From NCBI GenBank assembly GCA_036554605.1, contig DATBMY010000172.1:1-13935 (forward strand): DNA of 13,935 bases, given 5' to 3'. The notes under the pieces were generated by a model. It saw nothing but the letters and a program-made list of their open reading frames with translations, was not told the origin of the DNA and searched no databases. Every line of letters starts with the position of its first letter. The stretch's first letter is position 1. Positions 5,856 through 11,829 of the stretch are shown here, in pieces. The position numbers and the translations under genes are program-made. This DNA comes from DATBMY01 sp036554605 (GTDB lineage Bacteria; Acidobacteriota; Blastocatellia; UBA7656).

Positions 5856-7316
5856 TCATATCCCGGCCCGCTTTTCCAGGGGACCAAACTGGTCCCGCGT
5901 CGGCTCCGCTCAGCAGAACCAGGCTTCGGTCAGCCGGGGCGGGCGGGCGCGGGCAATTAATTCGAGCGGCGCTCTTTGCTTGCGCCCGCGCGCGCGCGCG
6001 GCCAGCTCATAGACCCGGCGAAAAGTCACCGCCGCATCCTCATTTTCGATTGCTGCCCGCTCTACCTCGGCGCTCACCTGGCGATGAAGCTCGTCCATCG
6101 CGGGGTCCGGATGCCGCCATTCGTATGTGAAGGCTTCCTGAAGAAGCGGGCCGAGCAGGCCTTCAGCCTCAAGCCGGCTGACAAGCAATGAACCCGGCGG
6201 CACCAGCAGCCTTATGCTGTATTGCACCGGATCGACGTGATATACCAACGCGCGCGCGCGGACGAACTCAAGCATATCCAGGTAATCGTCGATCGTAGTC
6301 CACGGCGTAAAGGCGACAAAAGACGGCCGCAGCGCGATCCCGGCGGCGGCGACTACCTCGAGAGCCTCGGCAATATCTTCTCGCGTGTGCCCTTTTTCAA
6401 GATGCGCGAGCACCCTCTCGCTCAACGACTCGACGGCCGAGATAATGAATATGCAGCCGCGCCGCGCGAACTCGGGGATGAGCTTGCGATGCTTGAGAAG
6501 GTGCTCGACCTTGGCCGTGAAGTCGAACGTGACTTCTGGAAATTGCTCGTTCACGGCACCGGCGATGCGGAGCGCGTGCGTCGGCCCGTTCAGAAAATCC
6601 GGGTCGCCGAAAGTTATATGCCTTGCCCCGGCTTCGACAAGGCTTCGAACGTCTTCGAGCACGACCTGGACCGGGATGGCGAAGAAGCGGCCGTTGTAAA
6701 CGGGCGGTATAGGGCAATGCGTGCAGTGATGAAGGCAGCCTCGGCTCGCTTCCGTGTATCCGGCGAGAAGTTGCTCACCGTTACGCTCAAGCTTTGCGTA
6801 ACGCTCAAGCGGAGCAGTCGCGCCCCGGTCGGGCCGCGCAAAGTCGAGACGCGCGAGGACCGGGAGCGATTTTCGATTCCCGGTAGTTACGCCGGGAACG
6901 TCGATCTGCTCGCCCGCCAGTGTTGCCCGCGCGAGCGCGACAAGCCCCTGCTCGAATTCGCCGCCGATTACCGAGTCGGCTACGCGATCGAGCAGGTAAT
7001 CGGCGTTGAGCGAAGCATATATGCCGTAGAAGCATATATGGCAGGCCGGGTTGATGCGGCGGACCGCCTCGGCAACTCTCAGCCCGAGCCTGAGCGCGGT
7101 GTGCATAGGGACCGATATGCCTACGAACCGCGCGCGCAAGGCTTTCTCTTTATCGAAGCCTTCAACCGATACGTCCATCGCCTCGACACCTATGCCCGCG
7201 CGGCGCATAAAGCCGGCCGGAACGGCGATCCCCGCCGGCTGATGCCCCATCTCGTAACAGGAGATCAGAAGCACGCCTGTCGTCATTGTGCCAGTATATT
7301 TCATATCCGTATTCAT
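5856..7316 (-). CDS. CUAEP-tail radical SAM selenoprotein with N-terminal B12-binding-like domain (TGA at 5912-5910 read as selenocysteine)
   Basis: From ATG 7316 the protein has 486 residues if the in-frame TGA at codon 469 is selenocysteine. Residues 14-145 resemble a B12-binding Rossmann-type domain (GVLLISCYEMGHQ at the start). Residues 188-390 are a radical SAM core with CLHHCTHC, giving the CX3CX2C cluster ligands Cys194, Cys198 and Cys201, then HITFGDPDFLNGP and LRPSFVAFTPWT. The C-terminus reads EAWFC, TGA, then AEPTRDQFGPLEKRAGI and a TGA stop. The C-Sec-A-E-P signature defines the CUAEP/CCAEP-tail radical SAM (seleno)protein family, whose substrate is not known to me. A SECIS-like hairpin follows the TGA. 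Met at 7286 (MTTGVLLIS) is an equally good start, and a TTG at 7340 is also in frame. The gene follows the ATP-grasp gene by 48 bp. Stopping at the first TGA gives a version 18 residues shorter. Confidence 0.85.
5880..5912 (-). promoter_or_regulatory. Recoded TGA (Sec) codon with bacterial SECIS-like hairpin
   Basis: On the minus strand the TGA (5912-5910) is followed after 13 nt by GGGACCA, loop GTT, TGGTCCC: a perfect 7-bp stem (5896-5890 with 5886-5880). The apical loop starts 20 nt after the TGA and begins with G. That agrees with the known bacterial SECIS pattern of a short stem-loop just downstream of the UGA, with a G at the start of the loop to recruit SelB. The hairpin lies within the coding extension. 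Confidence 0.7.
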
Positions 7317-7364
7317 TTTATAGCGAACCCCGGCGAGCAAGGAAAGGTTATCGCCGCGAGCTTT

Positions 7365-8597
7365 TCACTCTATTATGAATTCAATCCTTTTGTGCGCCTC
7401 TCGCACCGCGGCTTCGGCGCGCTCCGGCGTTCCGGCGCGGCTGAAGATAAATCCCAGGTAGCTCGCGCCTTCAGGAGGAGGGATTATCTCCTGGGTAATA
7501 TGAGCGGTGATTATAACGTCTTCGATGTCCGCCACGCGGCGGGCATCGTCGACTCCAAGCACTTCGCGCAACACGCCCGCGCGCGGAATCGGTATCATCA
7601 TGACGGCCGCCGCCTGGGTCTCCCTCTCAATTGACGAGAGATCGTGGCCAAGCGCGTGCCGGATTATCACCTCTTCGAGAGAGGCTCCGTCGTCAAAACG
7701 CAGCGCGCGCGAGCATAATCCGCCTATCGCCCGCGCGGCGACTTCTATGACCCACGGGCCGGTGTCGTTGACGCGCAGCTCGGCGTGAATGGGGCCGCGG
7801 CTGAGCCCCATGGCGCGAATGGCTTCCGATGTCGCGTCGTATATGCTTTTTTGAACATCATCGGAAAGCCGCGACGGCGTGACATATATAGTCTCTTCGA
7901 AGAATGGGCCGTCGAGCGGGTCAGGCTTATCGAATATGGCGAGCATCTGGAATCGCCCGTCGGAGACGAGCCCTTCGACGGCCACCTCGAATCCGGGGAT
8001 GAACTCTTCGATGAGGACTTCGCGCGAGGCCGCGCCGCCGCGCCGCGCAATCCGCGGGTTGCTCACTATACGGTCCAGGCGCGCGAGCGCTCCGGCAAGC
8101 TCCTCTTCATTATCGGCGCGCATGACGCCTCGACTTGTCGAGAGGAATACGGGCTTGATGACGCACGGAAAGTCGACGCGCGCGGCGATCTCTCTCGGGT
8201 CTTCATCGAGCGAAAAGGCCTGGAAGCGCGGCACGCGAGCGCCCGCTTGCTTGAGCGACTCGCGCATCAGTCGCTTATGCTTGGCGATCGTAGCCGAGCG
8301 GGCGGAGTTATAATTCAGGCTGACGGCGCGCGCAACCGACGCGGCGGCAACGGCCGTGTCCTCATCTACGGGGACGACGGCGTCTATTTTGTGCTCGCGG
8401 GCATAGCGCGCCGCCTGGCGGGCGGCCCTGGCCGGGTCGAGGAAATCGAGCGTAATGAGCCCTTCCGGGTTTTGGCTTTCGAAGGCGCTCGATAGCTCGC
8501 TTGCGGCGACTATCTCTACGCCGAGGCGGCGCGCGGCGTCTAGAAATGCTTTGGTACGGTAGGTGGTCGTGGGAAGAAGCAAGAGCACTCGCGCCAT
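7365..8597 (-). CDS. ATP-grasp enzyme (carboxylate-amine/thiol ligase type)
   Basis: A 410-residue soluble protein. Residues 1-100 form a pre-ATP-grasp Rossmann-like domain (ARVLLLLPTTTY, later DAVVPVDEDTA). The ATP-grasp core runs from about 106 to 320: KHKRLMRESLKQAGARVP, the ATP-binding lysine in FPCVIKP (Lys148), a flexible loop (STSRGV), the adenine-contact strand EVLIEEFIPG with EVAVEGL, and the metal-binding stretch GPIHAELRVN followed by VIEVAARAIGG (Glu273, Glu285). A C-terminal domain resembling that of L-amino-acid ligases follows (330-410). Members activate a carboxylate as acyl phosphate and join it to an amine or similar nucleophile; the substrate here is unknown. It is the first gene of the minus-strand unit with the radical SAM selenoprotein. 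No Shine-Dalgarno stands at the normal distance from ATG 8597. Confidence 0.85.
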   Translation of the reverse strand: MARVLLLLPTTTYRTKAFLDAARRLGVEIVAASELSSAFESQNPEGLITLDFLDPARAARQAARYAREHKIDAVVPVDEDTAVAAASVARAVSLNYNSARSATIAKHKRLMRESLKQAGARVPRFQAFSLDEDPREIAARVDFPCVIKPVFLSTSRGVMRADNEEELAGALARLDRIVSNPRIARRGGAASREVLIEEFIPGFEVAVEGLVSDGRFQMLAIFDKPDPLDGPFFEETIYVTPSRLSDDVQKSIYDATSEAIRAMGLSRGPIHAELRVNDTGPWVIEVAARAIGGLCSRALRFDDGASLEEVIIRHALGHDLSSIERETQAAAVMMIPIPRAGVLREVLGVDDARRVADIEDVIITAHITQEIIPPPEGASYLGFIFSRAGTPERAEAAVREAHKRIEFIIE

Positions 8598-8657
8598 ACA
8601 ATCAGGCTACGCTTCCTGAAAGCGCGTTGTCCAGCCGGAGCTTAAAAGAGAAAGTTC

Positions 8658-8686
8658 TTGACACCGGTTTTTGAAATACGCATAAT
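8658..8686 (+). promoter_or_regulatory. Strong sigma70-like promoter with no obvious gene
   Basis: TTGACA (8658-8663), a 17-nt spacer and CATAAT (8681-8686): a perfect -35 box and a five-of-six -10 box. Transcription would start near 8693, into the region described next, and away from the ATP-grasp gene, which is on the other strand. Confidence 0.6.
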
Positions 8687-8692
8687 CCAACT

Positions 8693-8867
8693 TCTTTTCG
8701 ACTCCTGACAGAGGCATGTACCAATGATGCGCAAAGGACATACCAGGACAAGGACAGGCGGCAACCCGGGCGCGGCCAGCCTGCGCTGCCTCATAACGGT
8801 AGAACGATTATCTGCCGGTTATAACCTCAGAGTGCGCTGATCACGCGGGAGCGGATCTCCCGCTCCC
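8693..8867 (+). ncRNA. Candidate small RNA or short-ORF transcript downstream of a strong promoter
   Basis: About 175 nt between the promoter and a GC-rich hairpin (gggagcgg 8847-8854 with ccgctccc 8860-8867, or the alternative gcgggag/ctcccgc pairing). Inside are further complementary stretches (ataacggtaga with tctgccggttat, one bulge). A 38-codon ORF (8724-8840, starting MMRKGHTRTR) has a weak GAGG 9 nt upstream, but its product resembles nothing known. I do not recognise 6S RNA, SRP RNA, RNase P RNA, tmRNA or tRNA-Sec here. The end hairpin lacks a T tail, so the 3' end is uncertain. Confidence 0.3.
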
Positions 8868-8938
8868 AAATCTCTATAAAACTTCAAAGAGAATTTAGGA
8901 GCGGTTGCCACTTCCGTCCGCGCGTATAGGGGCTATGA

Positions 8939-9006
8939 GCGGGAGTGGCGCAACGGCAGACGCGACCGGGTGTGGGTCGGTGAGGGTTCGACTCCCTCCT
9001 CCCGCA
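8939..9006 (+). pseudogene. tRNA-Leu-like relic lacking a normal anticodon arm/variable region
   Basis: A 68-nt sequence with a perfect 7-bp acceptor stem (GCGGGAG 8939-8945 with CTCCCGC 8999-9005), TGGCG...GGCAGACGC as in the D arm of class II tRNA-Leu, and a textbook T arm (GAGGG TTCGACT CCCTC). Between the D and T arms there are only about 22 nt. They can form an ACCGG/TCGGT stem with loop GTGTGGG (apparent anticodon GTG), but then no variable region remains. A normal tRNA-Leu is about 85 nt, so about 17-18 nt, the size of an anticodon arm, are missing. No CCA follows. It is probably a dead tRNA, less likely an unusual functional one. Confidence 0.55.
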
Positions 9007-9084
9007 TTTAAGAGCTTGCGGCCCGCGGGCAAAAGCAGTTACCGTACAGGGAGATTGCAGCCCCCGTAGCATCCTAGATTTCAT

Positions 9085-9100
9085 ATTTGAAATTTCAAAT
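9085..9100. promoter_or_regulatory. AT-rich perfect 16-nt palindrome upstream of the HNH gene
   Basis: atttgaaatttcaaat equals its own reverse complement and lies 17 bp before the HNH start codon. It may be an operator. The AT-rich inverted repeat at 1823-1850, also just before a start codon, is similar in character. Confidence 0.35.
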
Positions 9101-9117
9101 GTGACGACGGGCAAGAT

Positions 9118-9675
9118 ATGAGTATCGACGTAATGACGAGAAAGGTGCTTTTGCTGAATGCCTCGTTCGAGCCGCTCGGCGTGATAGGCATACCGCGCGC
9201 AATTCGCCTTGTCTGGAAACAGACGGCTGAGGTCATCGAGCTGGACGGCGACCGGGTGCTTCGCTCGCCGCGATTCGCTTTTCCGGTTCCTTCGGTGATA
9301 CGTCTCGTGGACTACGTCGACGTGAGGGGCCGCCAGAGCCGCTCGCCGGGCATGCGTGCGAGCATACTCATGCGCGACCGCTTTCGCTGCCAGTACTGCG
9401 GGATGAAGGGCAGCCAGTTCGAGCTTACGCTCGACCACATAATGCCGCGTTCGCGCGGCGGGCGCACAACGCCGGAAAACCTTTGCGCGGCATGCAAGGC
9501 CTGCAACCAGCGCAAGGGCGACCGAACGCCTGAAGAGGCGCGCATGCCTTTGCTGGCAAACCCGAGCGCGCTGCGTTACGGGCTCGACCGCGCGGCGGTC
9601 TATTACGCGACGCGGCTCAGGCCCGAGTGGCGTAAGTATGTTTTTCTCGGCGAGCAAGAGACGGGCGTAGCTTGA
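9118..9675 (+). CDS. HNH endonuclease family protein
   Basis: A 185-residue protein. The N-terminal part (VLLLNASFEPLGVI, 10-23) is the usual beta-rich region of chromosomal single-gene HNH proteins. The HNH domain spans 80-138: CQYC (91-94), LDHIMPRSRGG with the catalytic His in DH (106-107), PENLCAACKACNQRKGDRTPEEA with Asn121 and the second zinc pair Cys126/Cys129. It should cut DNA with one metal ion and is zinc-stabilised. The cellular role of this widespread branch is not established; no restriction-modification or phage genes lie beside it. The start may be ATG 9118 or ATG 9133 (MTRKVLLLNAS); neither has a clear Shine-Dalgarno. The stop lies 9 bp from the converging endonuclease III gene. 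Confidence 0.88.
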   Translation: MSIDVMTRKVLLLNASFEPLGVIGIPRAIRLVWKQTAEVIELDGDRVLRSPRFAFPVPSVIRLVDYVDVRGRQSRSPGMRASILMRDRFRCQYCGMKGSQFELTLDHIMPRSRGGRTTPENLCAACKACNQRKGDRTPEEARMPLLANPSALRYGLDRAAVYYATRLRPEWRKYVFLGEQETGVA

Positions 9676-9684
9676 GCGCGCTTT

Positions 9685-10350
9685 TCATCGAGGATTGGTT
9701 ACGCCGACTTGCCCGCACATATCGAGCACGGGGCAGGTAGAGCAACGCGGGCGCAGATTGGTGCATATGTGTTTGCCGAAGGGCACGAGCAAGCGGTTTA
9801 TCTCTACCCAATACTCGCGCGGGAGCTTTTCGTATAGAGCCTTCATGGTCTGCTCGGGCGTGCGCGCCCGCACATAGCCCCAGCGATTGGTGACGCGGTG
9901 AACATGAACATCGACGCCTATAAAAGGCTTGCCGCAGGCGATGCCTAGCACGAGATTGGCGCACTTCGGGCCGACGCCTTTCAATGAGAGTAACAGCTCC
10001 GGATCGCAGGGCAGTTCGCCTCCGTGATCTGAGACGACGCGGCGGGCGATTTCAAATATCTGCGCGGCCTTGCGCTCGTAAAAGGTCGAAGGGCGGATCA
10101 TCTCAGCTAATCGCTCTGGCCCAAGCGCGACTATCTCGGAGGCGGTGCGCGCTCGCTCGAAGAGCCGGCGCGCGATCTTTATCATCACCTCGTCGTATGT
10201 GCGAATAGAGATAATGCAAGCGACAAGCTGCTGGAAAGGGGAGTCGAAGCCGTCCTCGGCAAGCTCAAACAGCGCGGCCTTCGGGTAATCCTCCGTGGCC
10301 TTTCGTATGCGCTCGATAGCGAGCGATATATCGAAATCGCGTTTCTTCAT
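9685..10350 (-). CDS. nth: Endonuclease III (base-excision-repair DNA glycosylase/AP lyase)
   Basis: A 221-residue protein of the HhH-GPD superfamily, which removes oxidised pyrimidines and nicks abasic sites. The helix-hairpin-helix is LSLKGVGPKCANLVLG (121-136), with the catalytic lysine in GVGPK (Lys129) and the catalytic aspartate in IGVDVHVHRV (Asp147). The C-terminal 4Fe-4S loop has the exact CX6CX2CX5C pattern (Cys196, 203, 206, 212). The length matches the E. coli enzyme (211) plus a short tail. The region corresponding to the E. coli LSAQATD segment reads IISIRTYD, a variant common in one Nth subgroup. The gene converges on the HNH gene, and its promoter would lie in the 119 bp before the tRNA-Lys. 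Confidence 0.92.
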   Translation of the reverse strand: MKKRDFDISLAIERIRKATEDYPKAALFELAEDGFDSPFQQLVACIISIRTYDEVMIKIARRLFERARTASEIVALGPERLAEMIRPSTFYERKAAQIFEIARRVVSDHGGELPCDPELLLSLKGVGPKCANLVLGIACGKPFIGVDVHVHRVTNRWGYVRARTPEQTMKALYEKLPREYWVEINRLLVPFGKHICTNLRPRCSTCPVLDMCGQVGVTNPR

Positions 10351-10391
10351 GGTAGAGGTTCGATATTAGCATAAACTCTGTATGACGAAAC

Positions 10392-10421
10392 TTGCGCGAG
10401 CGGTTAATGACAGGCTAATAT
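10392..10421 (+). promoter_or_regulatory. Likely promoter of tRNA-Lys
   Basis: TTGCGC (10392-10397), an 18-nt spacer and TAATAT (10416-10421). Transcription would start near 10428, about 40 nt before the mature tRNA. Confidence 0.4.
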
Positions 10422-10427
10422 GAATTC

Positions 10428-10454
10428 GCGCCGTAAAGCTGATAAGTACGGCGC
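10428..10454 (+). promoter_or_regulatory. Leader hairpin before tRNA-Lys
   Basis: gcgccgta (10428-10435) pairs perfectly with tacggcgc (10447-10454), then aaagttttg. It may be a processing signal in the tRNA precursor or a weak attenuator. Its position at the predicted transcription start is notable. Confidence 0.4.
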
Positions 10455-10469
10455 AAAGTTTTGTAAGAA

Positions 10470-10546
10470 GCGCCCGTAGCTCAACTAGGCAGAGCAGCGG
10501 ACTCTTAATCCGTTGGTTGAAGGTTCGATTCCTTCCGGGCGCACCA
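10470..10546 (+). tRNA. tRNA-Lys (anticodon CUU)
   Basis: A 77-nt cloverleaf with encoded CCA. The acceptor stem is GCGCCCG with CGGGCGC, the D arm contains TAGCTC...AGAGC, the anticodon stem GCGGA/TCCGT encloses CTCTTAA (anticodon CTT), and the T arm is GAAGG TTCGATT CCTTC. A terminator follows 12 nt downstream. Its 3' end borders the accessory region, as expected for an integration site. Confidence 0.95.
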
Positions 10547-10558
10547 GGTAAATTCAGG

Positions 10559-10591
10559 AGACGAGTTATCTAGCTCGTCTTTTCCTTTTTG
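10559..10591 (+). terminator. Intrinsic terminator of tRNA-Lys
   Basis: agacgag (10559-10565) pairs with ctcgtct (10574-10580) around an 8-nt loop, followed by tttccttttt. Confidence 0.8.
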
Positions 10592-10608
10592 GGCGGTTGT
10601 TTTACTCA

Positions 10609-10630
10609 AGTCCCACATATAGTCCCACAT
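10609..10630. repeat. Two direct repeats agtcccacat beside tRNA-Lys (possible integrase arm sites)
   Basis: agtcccacat occurs at 10609-10618 and again at 10621-10630, a 12-bp period. Short direct repeats next to a tRNA 3' end resemble arm-type binding sites of tyrosine recombinases. No other copy or partner att site was found in the window. Confidence 0.4.
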
Positions 10631-10720
10631 TCAGCGAGCTTGCGACTTCTTCCCCTGCTTGTTAGCTTTACCTTCAGATTTGCTCTCTTTACTTATGACA
10701 GTAACGGTTAATAGGACCAT
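10631..10720 (-). pseudogene. Possible 3' remnant of a minus-strand gene (integrase tail?)
   Basis: On the minus strand a 29-codon frame (Met 10720 to a TGA at 10631) ends ESKSEGKANKQGKKSQAR. This is a Lys-rich, unstructured tail like the C-termini of many proteins, including phage integrases. The frame is closed by a stop just before the Met, so only a stub remains. The position next to the direct repeats and tRNA-Lys is where an integrase gene would end. The sequence itself does not prove this, and it may be a chance ORF. Confidence 0.25.
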
Positions 10721-10787
10721 TCAGCTTGAGGCACAGCGCGCGGTCGGGAGGTTAGAGGCCGCGTAGAACAATCACACCAAAGGCAAT

Positions 10788-10820
10788 GCGGGCCGATCTT
10801 CGCGAAGATAACCGGCCCGC
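10788..10820 (-). terminator. Hairpin downstream of the DUF6623-like gene
   Basis: gcgggcc (10788-10794) pairs with ggcccgc (10814-10820), enclosing the inner palindrome atcttcgcgaagat. It lies 14 bp past the stop codon on the minus strand. The tail (attgccttt) is only weakly T-rich. Confidence 0.45.
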
Positions 10821-10834
10821 CTCTCGGGCAAGTG

Positions 10835-11314
10835 TTAGTACTGAACAAACTTTGCTCCTGCACCGATGAACTCGGCTTCACCCATTGGTCCACCTGCTCG
10901 ATATGTCTTGAAATTGACTTTGATAGAAACGACAAGGCCTTTATTTATTTCATGGCGTGTTTCGAAACCACGTTCCACTACCGGCCCTCTGATCTCGCTG
11001 GTCTCATTGAAGGACCAGGCTTCAAACCTGTCATCTCCATCCCAGAGATGGACAGCAGTGATTGCTGCATTCTCGTTGAGTTTTACCTTAATCGCAACGT
11101 ACTCAACATGGATGCTTGTGTCATCTCTGTAAACAGTGAGTGATGGGATGGCAAGGTGGAACCAGTTGTCGGTACCGGCTTCTTGTCGCACCACCAGACC
11201 GGAACCTCTCCGGCGGGGAAAGCCTCTGGGTTTTCCTGCGCCACCGTCAACAACAAGGCTCGGATACTCAATCTGCGTAGCAACCCCATGAGTCCATAAA
11301 TCATTGCGTGCCAT
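10835..11314 (-). CDS. Hypothetical protein, DUF6623-like
   Basis: A 159-residue protein. The start ATG 11314 is set by a strong Shine-Dalgarno (GGAGG at 11327-11323, 8 nt spacing); the frame extends 29 codons further upstream, but that part lies in the leader. It is beta-rich without signal peptide or membrane segment. Recognisable blocks are LWTHGVATQIEYP (6-18), TDNWFHLAIPS (48-58), ITAVHLWDGDDRF (85-97) and GGPMGEAEFIGAGAKFV (141-157). These resemble the DUF6623 family as I remember it: WxHG near the N-terminus, a WFHFAIP-like core, AVHVWDG, and a final GA-F strand. No function is known. It is the first gene of the accessory region after tRNA-Lys and is read on its own toward the hairpin at 10788. 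Confidence 0.75.
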   Translation of the reverse strand: MARNDLWTHGVATQIEYPSLVVDGGAGKPRGFPRRRGSGLVVRQEAGTDNWFHLAIPSLTVYRDDTSIHVEYVAIKVKLNENAAITAVHLWDGDDRFEAWSFNETSEIRGPVVERGFETRHEINKGLVVSIKVNFKTYRAGGPMGEAEFIGAGAKFVQY

Positions 11315-11638
11315 GGCTTTTTCCTCCGGTTGAATGCTTTGAGCGTCGATAGGATGTAGTGAACCCCTCCTATCGCTCTTACAGTCAAATTGTACGAACA
11401 AGCAAAATGAAATTCAGTGATGGTTGTCACGCAAACATTTTAAGGCTTGAATGTAGCTCAATAAGAAATGCTCTGAGGGCAGATTCACAAGACGCGAAAA
11501 TGATCATGAGGTGAAAGGCGTTGAATCGGATGGCCAGCCTGGGCATGCATGAAAGCTATGCTGTGTGAATCGATCCCCTGTTATGACGAAGGTGTGCTCT
11601 CCTTTTCATTTAAGCAACAAAGCCCGCGCGCGAAGTAG
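11315..11638. other. Intergenic region upstream of the DUF6623-like gene
   Basis: 324 bp without a supported gene. The leader of the DUF6623-like gene contains an inverted repeat, gatagga (11348-11354) with tcctatc (11368-11374). A minus-strand TACAAT (11394-11389) could be a -10 box, but no -35 box fits. From about 11400 to 11638 nothing recognisable was seen on either strand. Confidence 0.4.
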
Positions 11639-11799
11639 AGTAGCGGAGTAATAGTGTGAAGAGAGGAAGTAGCAAAGATTTGGAGTGCGGCCCCTTGACG
11701 CCGCTTTTCTCGGAGCCGGCTTGTAGGCTCCTATTATTCAATAAGCCGGAGCACTCCAAATCCGACTCTTTTCTTTTCAACACACTATTACCCCACTAC
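11639..11799. mobile_element. MITE-like 161-bp imperfect inverted repeat
   Basis: The outer arms agtagcggagtaatagtgtg (left) and, in reverse complement of the right, gtagtggggtaatagtgtg match apart from a few substitutions; gtaatagtgtg (11648-11658) is perfect with cacactattac (11781-11791). An inner pair gatttggagtgc (11677-11688) and gcactccaaatc (11751-11762) is a perfect 12-mer. The centre holds smaller hairpins (gcggc...gccgc). There is no coding capacity. This fits a non-autonomous miniature element or a large structured intergenic repeat. A target-site duplication could not be identified with certainty. Confidence 0.6.
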
Positions 11800-11829
11800 C
11801 CGATGTAGCAATTAACCTTCGCGATAATA

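Noticed and set aside
6222..7634. Plus-strand ORF of 470 codons
   Set aside because: Antisense shadow of the radical SAM and ATP-grasp genes. Its protein is rich in Arg, Ala and Asp with no domain, whereas the minus strand carries clear motifs.
8881..9006. tRNA-Sec (selC) for the selenoprotein
   Set aside because: The tRNA-like sequence at 8939 lacks a TCA anticodon, a long variable arm and an 8-bp acceptor stem, and nothing nearby folds into a tRNA-Sec of about 90 nt.
8884..9657. Long minus-strand ORF (257 codons) containing a GRRESNPHR stretch
   Set aside because: It runs antisense through the HNH gene and the tRNA-like sequence. The RRESNPH-type peptide is a well-known artefact of reading a tRNA T arm on the wrong strand.
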